In this document: positions 46,424 through 58,375 of the stretch, one piece after another | Layout: each line of letters starts with the position of its first letter | How positions within the stretch are numbered: position 1 is the stretch's first letter | Assembly: GCA_963930655.1 (NCBI GenBank) | Contig: OZ005607.1 | Span: forward strand, 20,906,374-20,970,373 | Direction: 5' to 3' | Length of the DNA: 64,000 nt | DNA from: Myrica gale | Lineage: Eukaryota; Streptophyta; Magnoliopsida; Fagales; Myricaceae | The notes under the pieces: model-generated | Told to the model about the DNA's origin: nothing | Database searches by the model: none | The model's input: only the letters and a program-made list of their open reading frames with translations | Made by a program: the position numbers and the translations under genes

Positions 46424-49400
46424 TCACAGGGTAGGATTGTAGCCATCAAAGGTTAGAAGCACCTTGTACAAATCTGGACGCCTATCACGAAAAACTCCCC
46501 AACTATGTCTCTTGGACTTGATTTTATCCATATAAAATTCTGCTACAAGAACAGCTTCCTCTTTATCATCAGCAGATGTAACAATTTCACCTGTAGGTCC
46601 TGCGGCCAAATTTCAAAAGCTAAATATTCGTATATATATTGGTACTAGATACACATCCATGCAAAACGTCCAGTTACTTGAACGTGTTCTCACCATTCAG
46701 AATGCAAGAGAGAACCAAATGGAGTACCTGCTATAAAAGAATTCCCATAGAATGTGATCTCGCTTTTCCCATGCTCTGTATGAATTAACTCCTTTCCTAC
46801 GCGATTTGAAGCTACTAAAGGTACCTGAATTTGTTTAAAACAGTTTAGTCGCCCTTGCATGGAAGTGTTTCAGTAACAACAGCACATTGTTCAAAAGCTC
46901 GAACTTCTACACATGAACCACCACAAATCCTTGACAGAAATCGCCAAAAGATAAAAACCAAGGGATGCATTTGCTTTGGAATGCAGCAAATTTCATCAGA
47001 TCTAGTGTTTAATGGTCTTTCTTTTGAGATGATTTTTGGGCCCCAACTACAAAGTCACTGTAACAAGCATCAGACACATAGGCCAGCCTAGACCCGACCA
47101 CAGTAATTCTATTGTTGATAATTTACAAGTCTAATGAATTTACCAAATTTGCCCCTGCATGCCCTTGCATTACCCGCTTCCAGTGATCACGAGAATCAAG
47201 TCCTTCATCTTGAGGTTCAGAACCAATAGCAGTAGGATAAAATAATATTTCTGCACCCTGAAGAACCATAGCTCTGGCTGCCTCTGGAAACCACTGATCC
47301 CAACAGATTGCTGGCATGGAAAATGCAGTAGGAGCCTTAGTTTTTTCCTACACTCACTTCGGTTGCACAAAACATGATCAATAAAAGTTACAAAAAAAAA
47401 CATAGATTGCATTTGGCACAGTTATAACGCAAATCTGAAGCCTCCAGGAAAACTAATGAAGGTACACCATCTGTACATCATGCAAATGGTTGATCAAGAT
47501 GGTGTTTGAGTGTGAAAATTTTGGGGTATGGGAGTTGGTGAAAAAGTGAAAATAGTTTATGGGAGTTGGTGAAAAAGTAAAGAGAGAGAAGATTTGGATG
47601 AATATTATAATGAAAATGAATAATTTGGTGGGGCGAGAGAGATTATTTCGTAGTTTTTTAAATTAGGGGCCAAAATTTTGGCACTCAAACACCACTTAAT
47701 ACACACGTGCCCGAAAAGAATGAAACCAGGACTAAAAACTTAAGATATCAAAAACTTCTTACCAATTCCAATCTTTGCAAACTTAGTCTGGAATACCTGT
47801 TCAACATAAGGATCAGGTTAAAATACGCCTCTGTAGTTATCACAAGCGATCACCAGAATGGACGAAGCAGTACTTAAAATAATTTGAAGTCACAGTAAGC
47901 ACCCACCTTAAAACCAGTGTCACCAGGATTAAAGTAGAATTTTTCTTGGTAGCCTGTAGGAGAGATTATTACAAATGTCACTGTAAAAAAATATGATTCA
48001 AGTGAAGGGAGGATAATCCTGCATCCTTCATACCTGGTCCATCTGGAATATGGGACTTTCTGTAAAGTCCAAGATCTGTCCCATCAGCATCAATTATTGC
48101 TATTGAATTATAATGAGCATTATTAGCCTCTTCAAAGAAGCTAACTGGTATTACTACCCCCAGCTCTTTTGCAAGTTTCTGCATCCTACGCAGTGCACCA
48201 ATAACATATAACAACAAACGAACAAAATGAAGTTGAATCAAAACATTGAAAGCAAAGGAAAGATAATATGGTGCCAACTGGATATAGAATAAGAGCTTTC
48301 AGCCAGCAAAGCAAATAACAGATACTCTTTTCTCATACTATACCTCAGGATTGTTGGGTGGCCCTTATAAGGCTTAGCTCTCTCGAAGAAATCCTCCCTT
48401 TGTGCCTGACAGAAGTAGAACCCCTCAAAAAGTTCCTGACAAAACAGCCATGAGGACCAGAGATTATTGTCTATCATTAACAATAAAACTTAACAGTCAA
48501 AGAATCTATGACAAACACTACCACTTGCCCATTTCAATTTTGCATGTATTACTTACAAGCAATAGTTGCATCAAACATTCCCCTTACATGGGGACAGAGT
48601 GTATTTGCCAATAGCGAATTCTGTTTTCTATAAGTTTATGCCTAACCTCCTTGTCCACATCTTTGACGCCATCTTATCTAGCGGTCCCTTAAATCCCAAT
48701 CCACAAGACTTACTTGTTAACATTAAATTTAAAGCTTTCCAAGTATTGTACAGAAACCATTTCAACTGAATCAGAACTCCAATTCAAGCTTATATAACCT
48801 GAGATACATGACAATCCACTCTTATGTTCTAAATAACTTCTAAACTTTAGAATACCTACAACCCATCAATTGCCATTTAGGGGATCCTCTCCAAAAACCA
48901 CTTCAAAACAATTAAGTTTACACAAGATGACTCTCACTGACCAAAGCATGACGTAGGGCATGTTTGTTTTGAGAAATTTTCTAGAATTTGCATTCAACTT
49001 TTAACATTACAATCCCAACATTACTCCTACACGAATACCAATACAACTCAATAATACCTTTTTTACACACATCAATACAAGTCAACACCTTCTACACACA
49101 TGACAATAAAGCTCAAACATCACCTAAATATTCACAACATACTTAACATCCAATTAATAAGCAGATAATTCACTGCAACTCCATTCCATCTGCATGGCTA
49201 TCAACCACCTTTCTTCCCTTTAGTCTTCCCATAATCCTCAGTCATAACCCTCGGCCTTACTAGATAGAGTGCATGCATACTTCCCCATACAACTCCTCAG
49301 CTGCTCTTTAGTATCATGAAACTTATAGAAAAGTGACATTAACCAAGCATTTAGAAGGGTCACTAAATATGTACCACTGAACCCAATTCTTCCATCTGAC

Positions 49401-51167
49401 TCCAAAAACCATGCTCCTAAGAGTTTAGATGTACGTAATTCTATGTTTTCCTCGAGTAGACACATTGCATCAATGATTAACCCAAAGGTGTATGAAGGAT
49501 GCAAGATGGAGCTACCCAAATTTTTATTTAAGAGCTAGGACTTTGGAATCAGGGAAACTGAATCAGACTCCATTATGCCATACAATCTTTTATAGTGACT
49601 CCAAGGTCCTCCAATCTAATAGCCATCCAGATTTTCTTTCTCGTTTAGTTTTTTTTTTGGCAAAAGTTTCTAGAATTGAACAAGAGAAAACATTCTGGAG
49701 TTGAAGAGCAAAAGTACATTTTGATAAACATAAATCATAAGAACAAAGAAACAGAAATAATGGTTTAGTTCTGACGATTTGTAAAATAGATAGTTTCTCA
49801 AAAGGAATGTTTGTAAGGAGGCCTGCACTGAAAGCTGGATGTCACAAGTTCCAAGAGTACAAACCTGAATAAGAATGATGTTTCCACCCTTTCCATGAGC
49901 AGCTCTAACTAGTCTGCATAAAAGAACGTTTCTTTAGTAACCTAACATTTTTTCACTCAAAAACTCTTGTGCTTATGGTTCTCAAAAGTTGAAGCATGAA
50001 GGATTGTAAAAGTATTACCCAAATGCTTAAGAGAGGGGACGGGAGGAACAAACCAACATGGAGCCTTAGGAGTTGTACTTGATAACATAAAGGAAAAAGC
50101 TAGCCGGAATTAAGTACTAGCACATAAATGGCAGGTGCTGCATTCCTGAATGATGCTGTACACATGAAGTTTATAAACACCAGACATTGAATTTCGTATG
50201 ACATGGAAACAAAGGCATTATAGAGATCAAGTTACAAGAGCTATTGTAAAAACAAACCTAAACACAAACCAATTATTCAAGTTGGTGTCCAAAAACCAAG
50301 TCATTCAGCAGCATATAATTTCTTGAGTCTATACTATACATTCAAAGATTCAGGTGCCTCAAAATTATGTTCCAGGACCTAGAAGATCAATCAAGATGTT
50401 AAGATGTTGGAAGTTTCAATCTCATAATCAGGGGGAACTGGTGGTTTGAACCATGCCCTTTCACGACAAACCGTAAAAGTTAGTACCCTCCATTTCAACA
50501 ATAAAAAAGATCAATTTGGCAGAACGATCCTAATAACCTACAGAAATGTACGTTTAAAAAAAAAAGCAGCAAAAAGAATGGAACAAAGGAAAAGAAAATA
50601 CCACAACGATCAAGCGGATTACTACAGTACAGTACTGGACGGACATATCCAAATAGCAAAGCAAAACAAATGTCCGTTAATATCCAACATATGGGGAAAT
50701 AAGAATCTTAAAGATAAAACACCAACAATAAAGGACCCCAGATGTTCGTCTGCTCAAATGGACTGCAAAAAATTCAGGCCCTTCTGAGAAATTCAAAATA
50801 ACATACTAGACAATTTCAGGGACTTGGTCATAAATTAGCGGCAGTGCACATATGAAGTTCAAAATGCGTCCACAAACACAAAAGCAAAAAAACTAGAGGG
50901 AACAATAACGGTACTAGACAGGGAGGTTGTGCACTTGATTTGTTTGTCAGCAGATAGCCAGATCAACGACCAACTTGTGCTTCTAAGACCTTATTTACAT
51001 TGCTTAAGAAAAAGTACCATATTTTTACGTTGAATTGGAGTGGATTAGAATAAGCAGAAGATGATGATGATGAAGAGAGACCTTTCTGCAGTGGCAACAT
51101 TAGTGGAGACGTCATCAGTGCAAGCGAACTGCAGAGCTGAGACCACCATTCTTCTCCCCTCTCCCAT
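46424..51167 (-). CDS. CPA: N-carbamoylputrescine amidase (nitrilase-like protein 1), complete, nine exons
   Basis: Minus-strand exons are 51167-51082, 49913-49865, 48435-48344, 48185-48034, 47953-47907, 47796-47763, 47310-47144, 46824-46728 and 46599-46424. They total 900 nt and 299 residues, the expected length; all introns are GT-AG. The enzyme hydrolyses N-carbamoylputrescine to putrescine, CO2 and ammonia, the last step of the arginine-decarboxylase route to polyamines. The nitrilase triad is complete: Glu46 in IQELFEG, Lys119 in YRKSHIPDGPG, and Cys156 in AICWDQWFPEAA. Other hallmarks are FCQAQREDFF, the middle segment NPGDTGFKVFQTKFAKIG, and the end SWGVFRDRRPDLYKVLLTFDG. It is probably cytosolic, since no targeting peptide is visible. 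Introns 1 (1.2 kb) and 2 (1.4 kb) hold repeats. Confidence 0.95.
47501..47693. mobile_element. Intronic MITE, 193 bp
   Basis: A perfect 12-bp terminal inverted repeat GGTGTTTGAGTG / CACTCAAACACC lies within intron 6 of the amidase gene. The interior has GGGAGTTGGTGAAAAAGT twice. No clear target duplication. Confidence 0.65.
48957..49160. mobile_element. Truncated or divergent MITE in amidase intron 2
   Basis: Starts GGGCATGTTTGTTTTGAG like the MITE at 3664 and has the same ACAACTCAATAATACC-type interior. The opposite end is not clear. Confidence 0.4.
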
Positions 51168-51525
51168 TCTCGTCTCTCTCTCTCTCTTCTTGTCACGAGA
51201 CGGCCTTAGAGAATCCGATTGTTAGTAAAGTGGATGCCCTTCTCGCGTAGGAGCACCCTTGGTCGCCTACGAATAAAACTAGAGGATCCAAACAGGGGTC
51301 GTCAGGTCAATGTTACAGACTCTTGTTCCTCTTCCGGTCCAAAGAGTATGTTCCCAAAATATTAAATGCATTTTTTTCTAAGCCAAATATTGAATGCATT
51401 TGATTATACCATACGATACTCAATTATTCACCCACCTCATACGTGTCTCGTCTAATGCTACTTTACATGGATGCGTTTACTAACCAAAATTTTAACTCTT
51501 CAAAATTTTATCATCATTATATAAA
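51168..51525. other. Upstream region of the amidase gene
   Basis: A GAGAGA/CTCTCT tract (51167-51190) lies next to the amidase ATG and is probably leader. No TATA box could be assigned. Confidence 0.4.
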
Positions 51526-51717
51526 GGGTTAAATATAAAAATTTCCAACAAATTTATACCATAATCTCAAATACTCATTTATACTCAAACTCGTCGCAAT
51601 CAGACACCTTAAAATACGTATATCATTTCAATTGGGTTTTGACTCAGTTTTAACGTTAAATTGGATGTTAACCGTCATAAGTGACATACAACCCACGCAA
51701 AAAGACCAGATTGCCCC

Positions 51718-51810
51718 TTCTCTTACTCCTCTTCGTCCTCTGCACCTTCACCTTCGGCATCTTCTCCGTCTTCAACCGCAACACCTATTACTCCAGCCTC
51801 TCCCTTCTCT
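51718..51810 (+). repeat. Left copy of an inverted captured fragment
   Basis: Reading inward from the end, this segment codes CTFTFGIFSVFNRNTYYSSL. The inverted copy at about 52719-52800 codes ILCIGIFSLFNRNTYYSSL on the minus strand. It looks like a membrane-anchor part of an unidentified gene. The conserved frame in both arms suggests it was coding when captured. Confidence 0.65.
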
Positions 51811-52474
51811 TTTCTCCTTTGTCACTTTAATTGAGAGATTCACTTCAATTTTTCACTTTAATTTCTCATCTCATTGAATTTTGGTACAGAGAGATGTTCA
51901 CTCCCACATCAGGCATGGCCCATGGGTGTCGAACAGACTTGTTCAGCAAAATATTGAAGTTCAAGTGAAGGGAAGACTGAGGAATCAGGTGGTTAGATGC
52001 GATTAACCGACGGGTTGATACCAACATTCCACTACGCACTGAGCGCCAACATCCTTATTAACCCTTCATTTTCTCTCTCATCTCTTGCATACGCCTCCTT
52101 TGCTCATTTTCCCCTTATAAAATCCCAAAAACTCAAGTCACACCGACATAAAATCTCTCTCTCTTTAAGTTGAAAGCTTTTACTTGCATTTTGAAATGGG
52201 TATGCGAAGTTTGTGAGTTCCATTGAGGATTCTTGCAGTTTGGTGTTTTCCAAGGCGTCATCTAGGTTGCCTTTTACAGGGGGATCTGGGATTCTGGGGT
52301 GTGTTCGAGATTGGTTGTTGCATGCACTTCTATCCAAATTTGGGCCTCAGCAACCATAATCTCATATGGGTGTCGGTGCCTCCAGAAGTTTCTTGAAATC
52401 AAGCCAAAAGGGTTCAGGTTGCGCAATTTTTGGTTGTTTATCGTTTCCCAGCTTCAATACTAGGCATTGAAAGA

Positions 52475-52790
52475 ATGGTGGCCGAAAATGAGATTTTCTA
52501 CCCAATTCTTGGTTTTGCGTTGTTTGTGGCTTTCATTTACATGTCTTTTGGCGACTTGATGCTCAACTATCATAACACAACCAAGTATTGGTTTTATCGA
52601 GAGGAATGAGACTCAGTTCATGCTGGATGGTAGAGCCTTTTATATCAATGGTTGGAACTCTTACTGGTTCATGGACAATGCGGTGGAGGAATATAGTAGA
52701 CCCAGGAATATAGATGGAGGAGAGGCTGGAGTAATAGGTGTTGCGGTTGAAGAGGGAGAAGATGCCGATGCAGAGGATGAAGACGAGTAA
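52475..52790 (+). pseudogene. Captured, frameshifted N-terminus of an endo-1,4-beta-mannanase
   Basis: From ATG 52475 one frame reads a membrane-anchor-like start (MVAENEIFYPILGFALF, then VAFIYMSFGDLM) and stops at 52607-52609. In another frame, from 52590, comes GFIERNETQFMLDG, RAFYINGWNSYWFMDNAVEE and YSR. This is the start of the GH5 mannanase domain of the plant MAN family, most like the MAN2/MAN6-type sequences with an N-terminal anchor. Homology stops near 52700, where the frame enters the right arm of the Pack-MULE and ends at 52790. The catalytic glutamates are far downstream in a full enzyme and absent here, so no mannanase activity is possible. Confidence 0.8.
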
Positions 52791-53057
52791 ATGGTGGCAT
52801 AAGGTCAAAACGCACTACATTGTCAAGTGGAGTTGATGTTCAGTCGAATTGTAAGGGCCCTGGAGGGGCAATATGGTCATTTCGAGTGGTCTGGGTGTCA
52901 TGTGACGGAAAACGTGCCATTTAACGCTGAATCGAGGTGCACGGTCGGAATGCAACGTGCCACGTAATACATGGGGCTGGGTTGTAATGATTTTTTTGTT
53001 CAGGGGGTATTTGAGATTGACATACAAGTTCGTGGGGGGTTTTTTTGTAATTAACCC

Positions 53058-54288
53058 ATACAAAAATTTTTCACTCCCCATATTTTCACAAAATCCCATA
53101 AATTTTTTCGCTGCATCTTATAAACTTTTTCACTATCTCTCCTCATTTTTTCACCAAATTTTATACCCAAAATTTTAACCACCCTAAGATTTTGGCACTC
53201 AAACCCAACCTAGTGTAGTTGTTCTTTGAAAGAGAATTATTTTTAACAACAAAGGCGCGACGAACCCCGCCCACATGATCATCTGCAATATCCTGTCCGA
53301 ATTGTACCGCGCATTTTACAAACACAACATTAACGTCTCGATATAAAGCTCACACTATTCAAAACTTTACAAACACAATATTAGTGTAAAATTTACTTAC
53401 TGATGTGATGTTTATATTTTTTGCAAATTGTACGGTACAATTCAGACAAAGTATTATAGAATATCTTGATCCAAGATGAACTGGGTTATTATATACCCGA
53501 TAATTTGATGCAACAAAAGCTAAAATATGTGCTTATAAGCTTGCCTTCTTCCATCAAAGGATAGACTCCTTTGATGGCTGGAATGTAAGCCTTTGTAAGC
53601 TTGTTTGTTCGTACTTTCTTGTTGTGTGGTTATTCTCCTTCCCCTATTTGCCTTATAAAAAAAATAAAAATAAAAAGTTAAAAGATGCCACATTAATCAA
53701 TAGAACATCTGCTGCTACAACTTGCATGTGTTACCTTTGAAGAACATAAATTTCAGAATCCATAGACCTACCTTTGTAACTTCTGGTACTTACGCCTCAA
53801 GTATTGCTAATTATTTCTTCTCCCTCTTTTTGACATTTCATGCGTGAGATACAAGACCATAATGCTTAATAAACAAAAGATGAGAAACTCAAGTTTGGAC
53901 CATGAGATAGGAACCTTTGATTCAATTATTTGTTATGTTGCATGTAGTATTTTGTTTCCAAGCAAACTTAAAATTTGCATTATAAACATGCGACCTCGAG
54001 AATTTTGTTAGTTTTCGAATAATAAAATAAGCAAAACAAAATGATATCTGATAAAAGGCTCTGATTTATCGATCCAAGGGTAGCCTTCTAAGAGGACACA
54101 AAAAAAGCAAGAGAGGTAAGTTCAAATCTTTTGGTTTTGGTAATGTAGAGGGAGAGAGATGAGGTTTAATTTTACCATTGGATTAAGATAACTCAGGGGT
54201 TCGACACAAGGAGCTACTTATCTTAAACTTAGCTACAAATTGAACCTAAGTCTCGCTTTCAATGGACCCTAAGAGCTCGAAAAGAATT
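53058..54288. other. Spacer with MITE-like remnants
   Basis: At 53063-53210 there is AT-rich sequence ending GATTTTGGCACTCAAACCCAACC, like the right end of the intronic MITE at 47501-47693. The rest has no recognised gene. Confidence 0.4.
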
Positions 54289-54505
54289 AGAAGAAAATAC
54301 ATGTTTTATTCACGAACTATTGTTTTTTACACTTTGCACTCTAAATTATCACGTTTAAGAGATTGCACCCATAAACTACCCATCCCTGACATATGCACTA
54401 TTTTCCGTCTAAATGGACAAAAATTGACTTTTTTTTTTCTAATGGTAGTTTAAAGTGCAAAGTGCAAAACCTATAGTAGTTTATGGGTAAAAAGTGTCTC
54501 CAAAG
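54289..54505. repeat. Imperfect inverted-repeat element, family A
   Basis: ACACTTTGCACTCTAAATTA in the left arm pairs with TAGTTTAAAGTGCAAAGTGC in the right, and TTTTATTCACGAACTATTG with TAGTAGTTTATGGGTAAAAA. Confidence 0.6.
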
Positions 54506-55440
54506 ATATTATTAGAACTTATGAAGGTTGAGGACTATAGTCTATACATATATTCAACGATTAGAAATTGAAGGACCCTCACGATTGGAGTTTCTATCCA
54601 ACTATATGAATGTCATTTCCTCTATCAAAAATCATGACATAGACTAGCAGGAGAAGAAAAAAAGAGAATCTTGATAAAGACAACAGCTGTTCACAACATG
54701 AATTGGGGTCCAAATCCTTGCTCAATGATAAGTATCACCGGACATCCTTGTCATCCATTTTTGACAAATATTAAAACAATTGCTCGGAAAATTCACCATA
54801 GGCAATGCCTCCATTATAACATATTCCCAAAAAAAGGGTAACCGGGAAACCCTTGCCAAATTCAAGAATTATAAAATAAGTTTATGAAACACAATTTGTA
54901 AACTGATGAAACAAAAACAGGGATGAAGCATAGTGTATTCCACATGTTTTTATTAACTCGTAACAGAAATCCGTAAGTGAAAGTGTACTACTCGTCATCA
55001 TCTTTTTTGACTGTTCATATGGAAGCACATTAACCTCAGTCCTAGACTTCTGGTTTCTTTGCACTAGCTTTATAGTACCATCCAAAAGCCTAGAGGACAG
55101 TGATAGTCCCATCTATAACTGTATAGTTTCGGTGCTTGTTAGTGGATACTTTGTCAGTTGATGGTCCAGATGTTGAGGATGAGCTCAATGGTTTGGCGTC
55201 ATCGACTAATCCTCCTGAGCTTGTGGCAGGTGTTTCTTCTGGTTTAGGGCCCTGGCAACATTCAACTCACTAAACATTACTTTCTGGGGCAACTTTCTGT
55301 ATATGGATCTCAATTTCATTCCCAAGAAGAAATTGGGACAAATGGTCAGGCCCACATTATTGGAGAATTGGACATAAAGTTGAGTCAAAATGTTGTTGGA
55401 AAATAGAGGCAACTTGGTTACTCAACTCAGAGAAATAACT
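54506..55440. other. Spacer with possible unrecognised coding relics
   Basis: A minus-strand frame at 54882-55112 (LLDGTIKLVQRNQKSRTEVN) and a plus-strand stretch at 55143-55260 (SVDGPDVEDELNGLASSTNP) have protein-like composition. I match neither to a family, and both are short and broken. Confidence 0.3.
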
Positions 55441-56114
55441 GAAAATCTAATTCACAAGTAGTACATTAGATAACACGTCTGCACATAATCCAACAAAGTT
55501 TTGAAGCTTAGTTCTCAGTCGATCAACCAAACATTGGCAAACCAAATAAATCCCCCAAGGTTTGGAACAGTACTTCAGGAAGCATACACAAGATAACAAA
55601 CTAAATGACACTTTGAAAATGCAAACCTCTAGATTAATTGGAGTCAATTTCTGAATATTTTTGTCAAGGAAAGAGATACGATCAACTGCACCAGACTGGC
55701 TATATTCAAGAACTTGTCATTAACAATTTTATTCTTACTACTAAAATTGGTAAAAACTGTTTAAAAAGACATGCAGTTTTTTTCTTTCTTATAATCTAAC
55801 TTACACCTCCATTCCCTTGTTTATAAAAAGATTTAACACTTTATGAGAAAAGTCTGAAATCTTACAGAATATGCAATTTTTTTAGGACATATGGTTGTCA
55901 ACACACAAAAAATAACAATCAAATAAAAGTCAAAATATGAAAAGGAGCAACTCCTATAATCATTATGAATATTGAAATTTAGCGGGTAAGCACAAAGAAC
56001 ATAAGCTGATTTTCAACAAACAATAGATCATGCCTTAAGCTCGGACCATCCAACTTATTTATAAGAAGATTGGATAAAAATCATTTCTAGGACTTTTTTT
56101 TCGCATACATGCGT

Positions 56115-56520
56115 AACATCTCCACGATGAAACACTCATCCACTAACATCATTTCAACGAACTCATCCACAGTTAGACTAACTTTGTCTGCTAGCGTCCC
56201 GAGCTTTTTCTTCTAATTCTCTCAAAGCCATTCTATGTATTTCTACACTATTTTTCTTTATTGTTTGAAGCATTGATTTTAGATACCTCAGTTTTTGATA
56301 TTCCATAGGAGTTAGGACATTCTTGCCGTTGTGGTAAGACATAGCAAGTGGACAAAATTGATAAGCCTTTCCATTTATCTCAAGTAACTCAGAATGCACT
56401 TTGAAAATTCAAACCTCTATATTAATTAGAGTCAATTTTTCAAAATTTTCGTCAAGAAAAGGAATACGATCAACTGCAGCAGATTGATTATGTTCAAAAG
56501 AACTTGTCATTGACAATTTT
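56115..56520 (-). pseudogene. DUF247 (UPF0481) gene fragment, copy 2
   Basis: The minus strand reads an N-terminal piece (MTSSFEHNQ..DRIPFLDE), then VHSELLEINGKAYQFCPLAM, HNGKNVLTPMEYQKLRYLKS and MALRELEEKARDASRQ. After a stop and +1 shift it continues VSLTVDEFVEMMLVDECFIV. These are the N-terminal motifs of plant DUF247 proteins (YHHGK..L..ME..K.RYL, then RELEE.AR, then DEFV.MM..D.CFI). Only about a quarter of the usual 400-odd residues is present. DUF247 proteins are mostly uncharacterised; members in grasses are linked to self-incompatibility. Confidence 0.75.
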
Positions 56521-56924
56521 ATCATTACTATTAAAATTGGTAAAAACTGTTTAAAAAGAAATGAAGCTTTTTTCATTTTTATAATCCAACTTACACATCC
56601 ATTTCCTTCTTTAAAGAAAAATTTAACTTTTTATGAGAGAAGTCTCAACTCTTAAAGAATATGCAATGTTCTTAGAACATATGGTTGTCAGCACATCAAA
56701 ATAAAAGAAAAATAATAATCAAATAAAACTCAAAATATGAAAAGGAGCAACTCCTATAATCATTATGAATATTAGAATTTAGCGGGTACGCACAAAGAAC
56801 GGAAGCTGATTTTCAACCCGAAATAGTTCATGCTTTAAGCCACGGAGCATCCAACTTATTTATAAGAAGATTGGGTCAAAATCGTTTCTAGGAATTTTGT
56901 TCGAATACGTGAGAAACACCTCCA

Positions 56925-57330
56925 CGATGAAACACTCATCCACTAACATCATTTCAACCAACTCATGCATAGTTGGGCTAACTTTGTCTGCGTAGCGTCC
57001 CACATTTTTTCTTCTAATTCTCTCGAAGCCATTATATGTCTTTCCACACTAGTTTCCTTTGTTCTATGAAGTATTGATTTTAGATACCTCAGTTTGTGAT
57101 ATTCCATAGGAGTTAGAGTATTCTTGCCGTGGTGGTAAGGACATAGCAAGTGGACAAATTTGGTAAGCCTTTTTTAATTTATCTTAAGTAACTCATAATG
57201 CACTTTGAAAATGCAAACCTCTGTATTAATTGGAGTCAATTTCTGAAACTTTTCGTCAAGAAAAGGGATACGATCAACTGCATCAGATTGATTATATTCA
57301 AAAGAACTTGTCATTGACAATCATTATGAA
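56925..57330 (-). pseudogene. DUF247 (UPF0481) gene fragment, copy 3
   Basis: Same order as copy 2: MTSSFEYNQSDAVDRIPFLD, then QKLTPINTEVCIF, then HHGKNTLTPMEYHKLRYLKS, then ASRELEEKMWDATQTK. Frameshifts lie between the second and third pieces and after the last. Confidence 0.75.
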
Positions 57331-57340
57331 TATTAGAATT

Positions 57341-58235
57341 TAGAATGAAAGTGAGATCAGTTGAATTCTTGCGAAAAGATGATAGGTCACGTTTGCCACT
57401 TATCTCTCACCATCTCCTCTTTGTGGGTAACTCAAAAATTAGTCGAGTTAAACTGCAAACACCTTCTTTCTTTGCATTTTGAAACTAACTATGTACCTCC
57501 TTAGGTTGCTTAGAAACTTCATGTAGTTTCTTCAAAAATGGTTTGACTTTCTTGGAGATAGTGAATGAATAGTCTAATGCTTTAGTAAAAGAAAGTTTTA
57601 TGTAGGCACGAGAGTCTACTAACAGAAATTTTCACAAACTCTAGTTTCTACGTGTCATCATCACATGTCTTACATTTGAAAAGTATCTAAATATTTTCTC
57701 ATGTCACAACCAAAAGTAAATTTTAGAAATTTTTCTACAAAAAAATATCCAAAATAGTTGGTACATGTCTACCAACTTTTTCACTTTTTCAATATTAAAA
57801 AACTCTATCAATCTTTTTTCTCCCAACTTTTTTATTTTCTCAATATTAAAATTCTCCATCAAATTTCTCCCAACTTTTTCATCAACTTCCATAAAATTCC
57901 ATAATTTTCCAAAACCAACTACATTTCAAATTGTTCACTACATTCTTACAAACTCAAATAGAACTTCAATCTAAATAAATTTTCACACATACACCAAATT
58001 TTTTTAAAACAAATTGGCTGAAAGATTGCTTTTTGACTTTCTAACAAAATTTTAGAAAAATTTAATATTTTACTACCAAACATCAAAATCTTAAAATTTT
58101 CACACAAATTCCAACACATTTTCAACTAACAATTAATATTTTTCATTAAAAAATGTCTAAAAAACAATATGAAATAGAACCTTTGGTAATCTCGAACAAC
58201 TTGGTAAGCACAAAGAACAAAAGTTGATTTCCAAG
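57341..58235. other. AT-rich spacer
   Basis: Very A+T-rich with many CAACTTTTTCA-type words, probably MITE debris. No gene. Confidence 0.4.
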
Positions 58236-58372
58236 CAACAGTAGATCATGCTTTAAGTCACGGAGCATCCAACTCATTTGGAAGATTGAGCAAAATCATT
58301 TCTAAGAATTTTGTTCGCGTACATGCGAAACAACTCCAGGATGAAACACTCATGCACTAACATCATGGAGAG
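58215..58372 (-). pseudogene. DUF247 locus remnant, copy 4
   Basis: Matches the 3' part of the unit at 55985-56150 (the GCACAAAGAACA, AGATCATGC, GGAGCATCCAACT and GATGAAACACTCAT words). On the minus strand it retains the MLVHECFI-like stretch only. Confidence 0.6.
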
Positions 58373-58375
58373 TGA

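Larger units (their letters stand above)
51526..53057. mobile_element. Pack-MULE-like element carrying host gene fragments, 1,532 bp
   Basis: The left end GGGTTAAATATAAAAATTTCC and the reverse-complemented right end GGGTTAATTACAAAAAAACCC are imperfect inverted repeats. Similarity continues inward through ATCTCAAATAC, GTTAAAT.GG and GACCA.ATTGCCCCT. The flanks TTATATAAA and ATACAAAAA agree at only 6 of 9 bases, so the insertion is old or the ends are slightly off. It has no transposase. It carries part of an endo-beta-mannanase gene (52475-52700), and a second fragment occurs near both ends as an inverted repeat. A promoter-like leader (CCTTATAAAATCCC at about 52113, CTCTCTCTCT at 52155) also lies inside. 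Confidence 0.75.
55590..57340 (-). repeat. Three tandem copies of a DUF247-containing unit, period about 800 bp
   Basis: The same run (minus strand: CTTGTCATTGACAAG-type start, then GATCGTATCC, then AATTGACTCCAATTAATA) occurs at about 55619, 56409 and 57213. The spacer word AAAAGGAGCAACTCCTATAA and the Leu-rich coding part follow in the same order in the two full units. Later indels separate the copies. Confidence 0.8.

Noticed and set aside
52563..53099. Minus-strand frames opposite the mannanase fragment
   Set aside because: They cross the Pack-MULE right arm. Only the short NRNTYYSSL stretch repeats in the other arm and is reported as a fragment; the rest is antisense to the mannanase piece or TIR.
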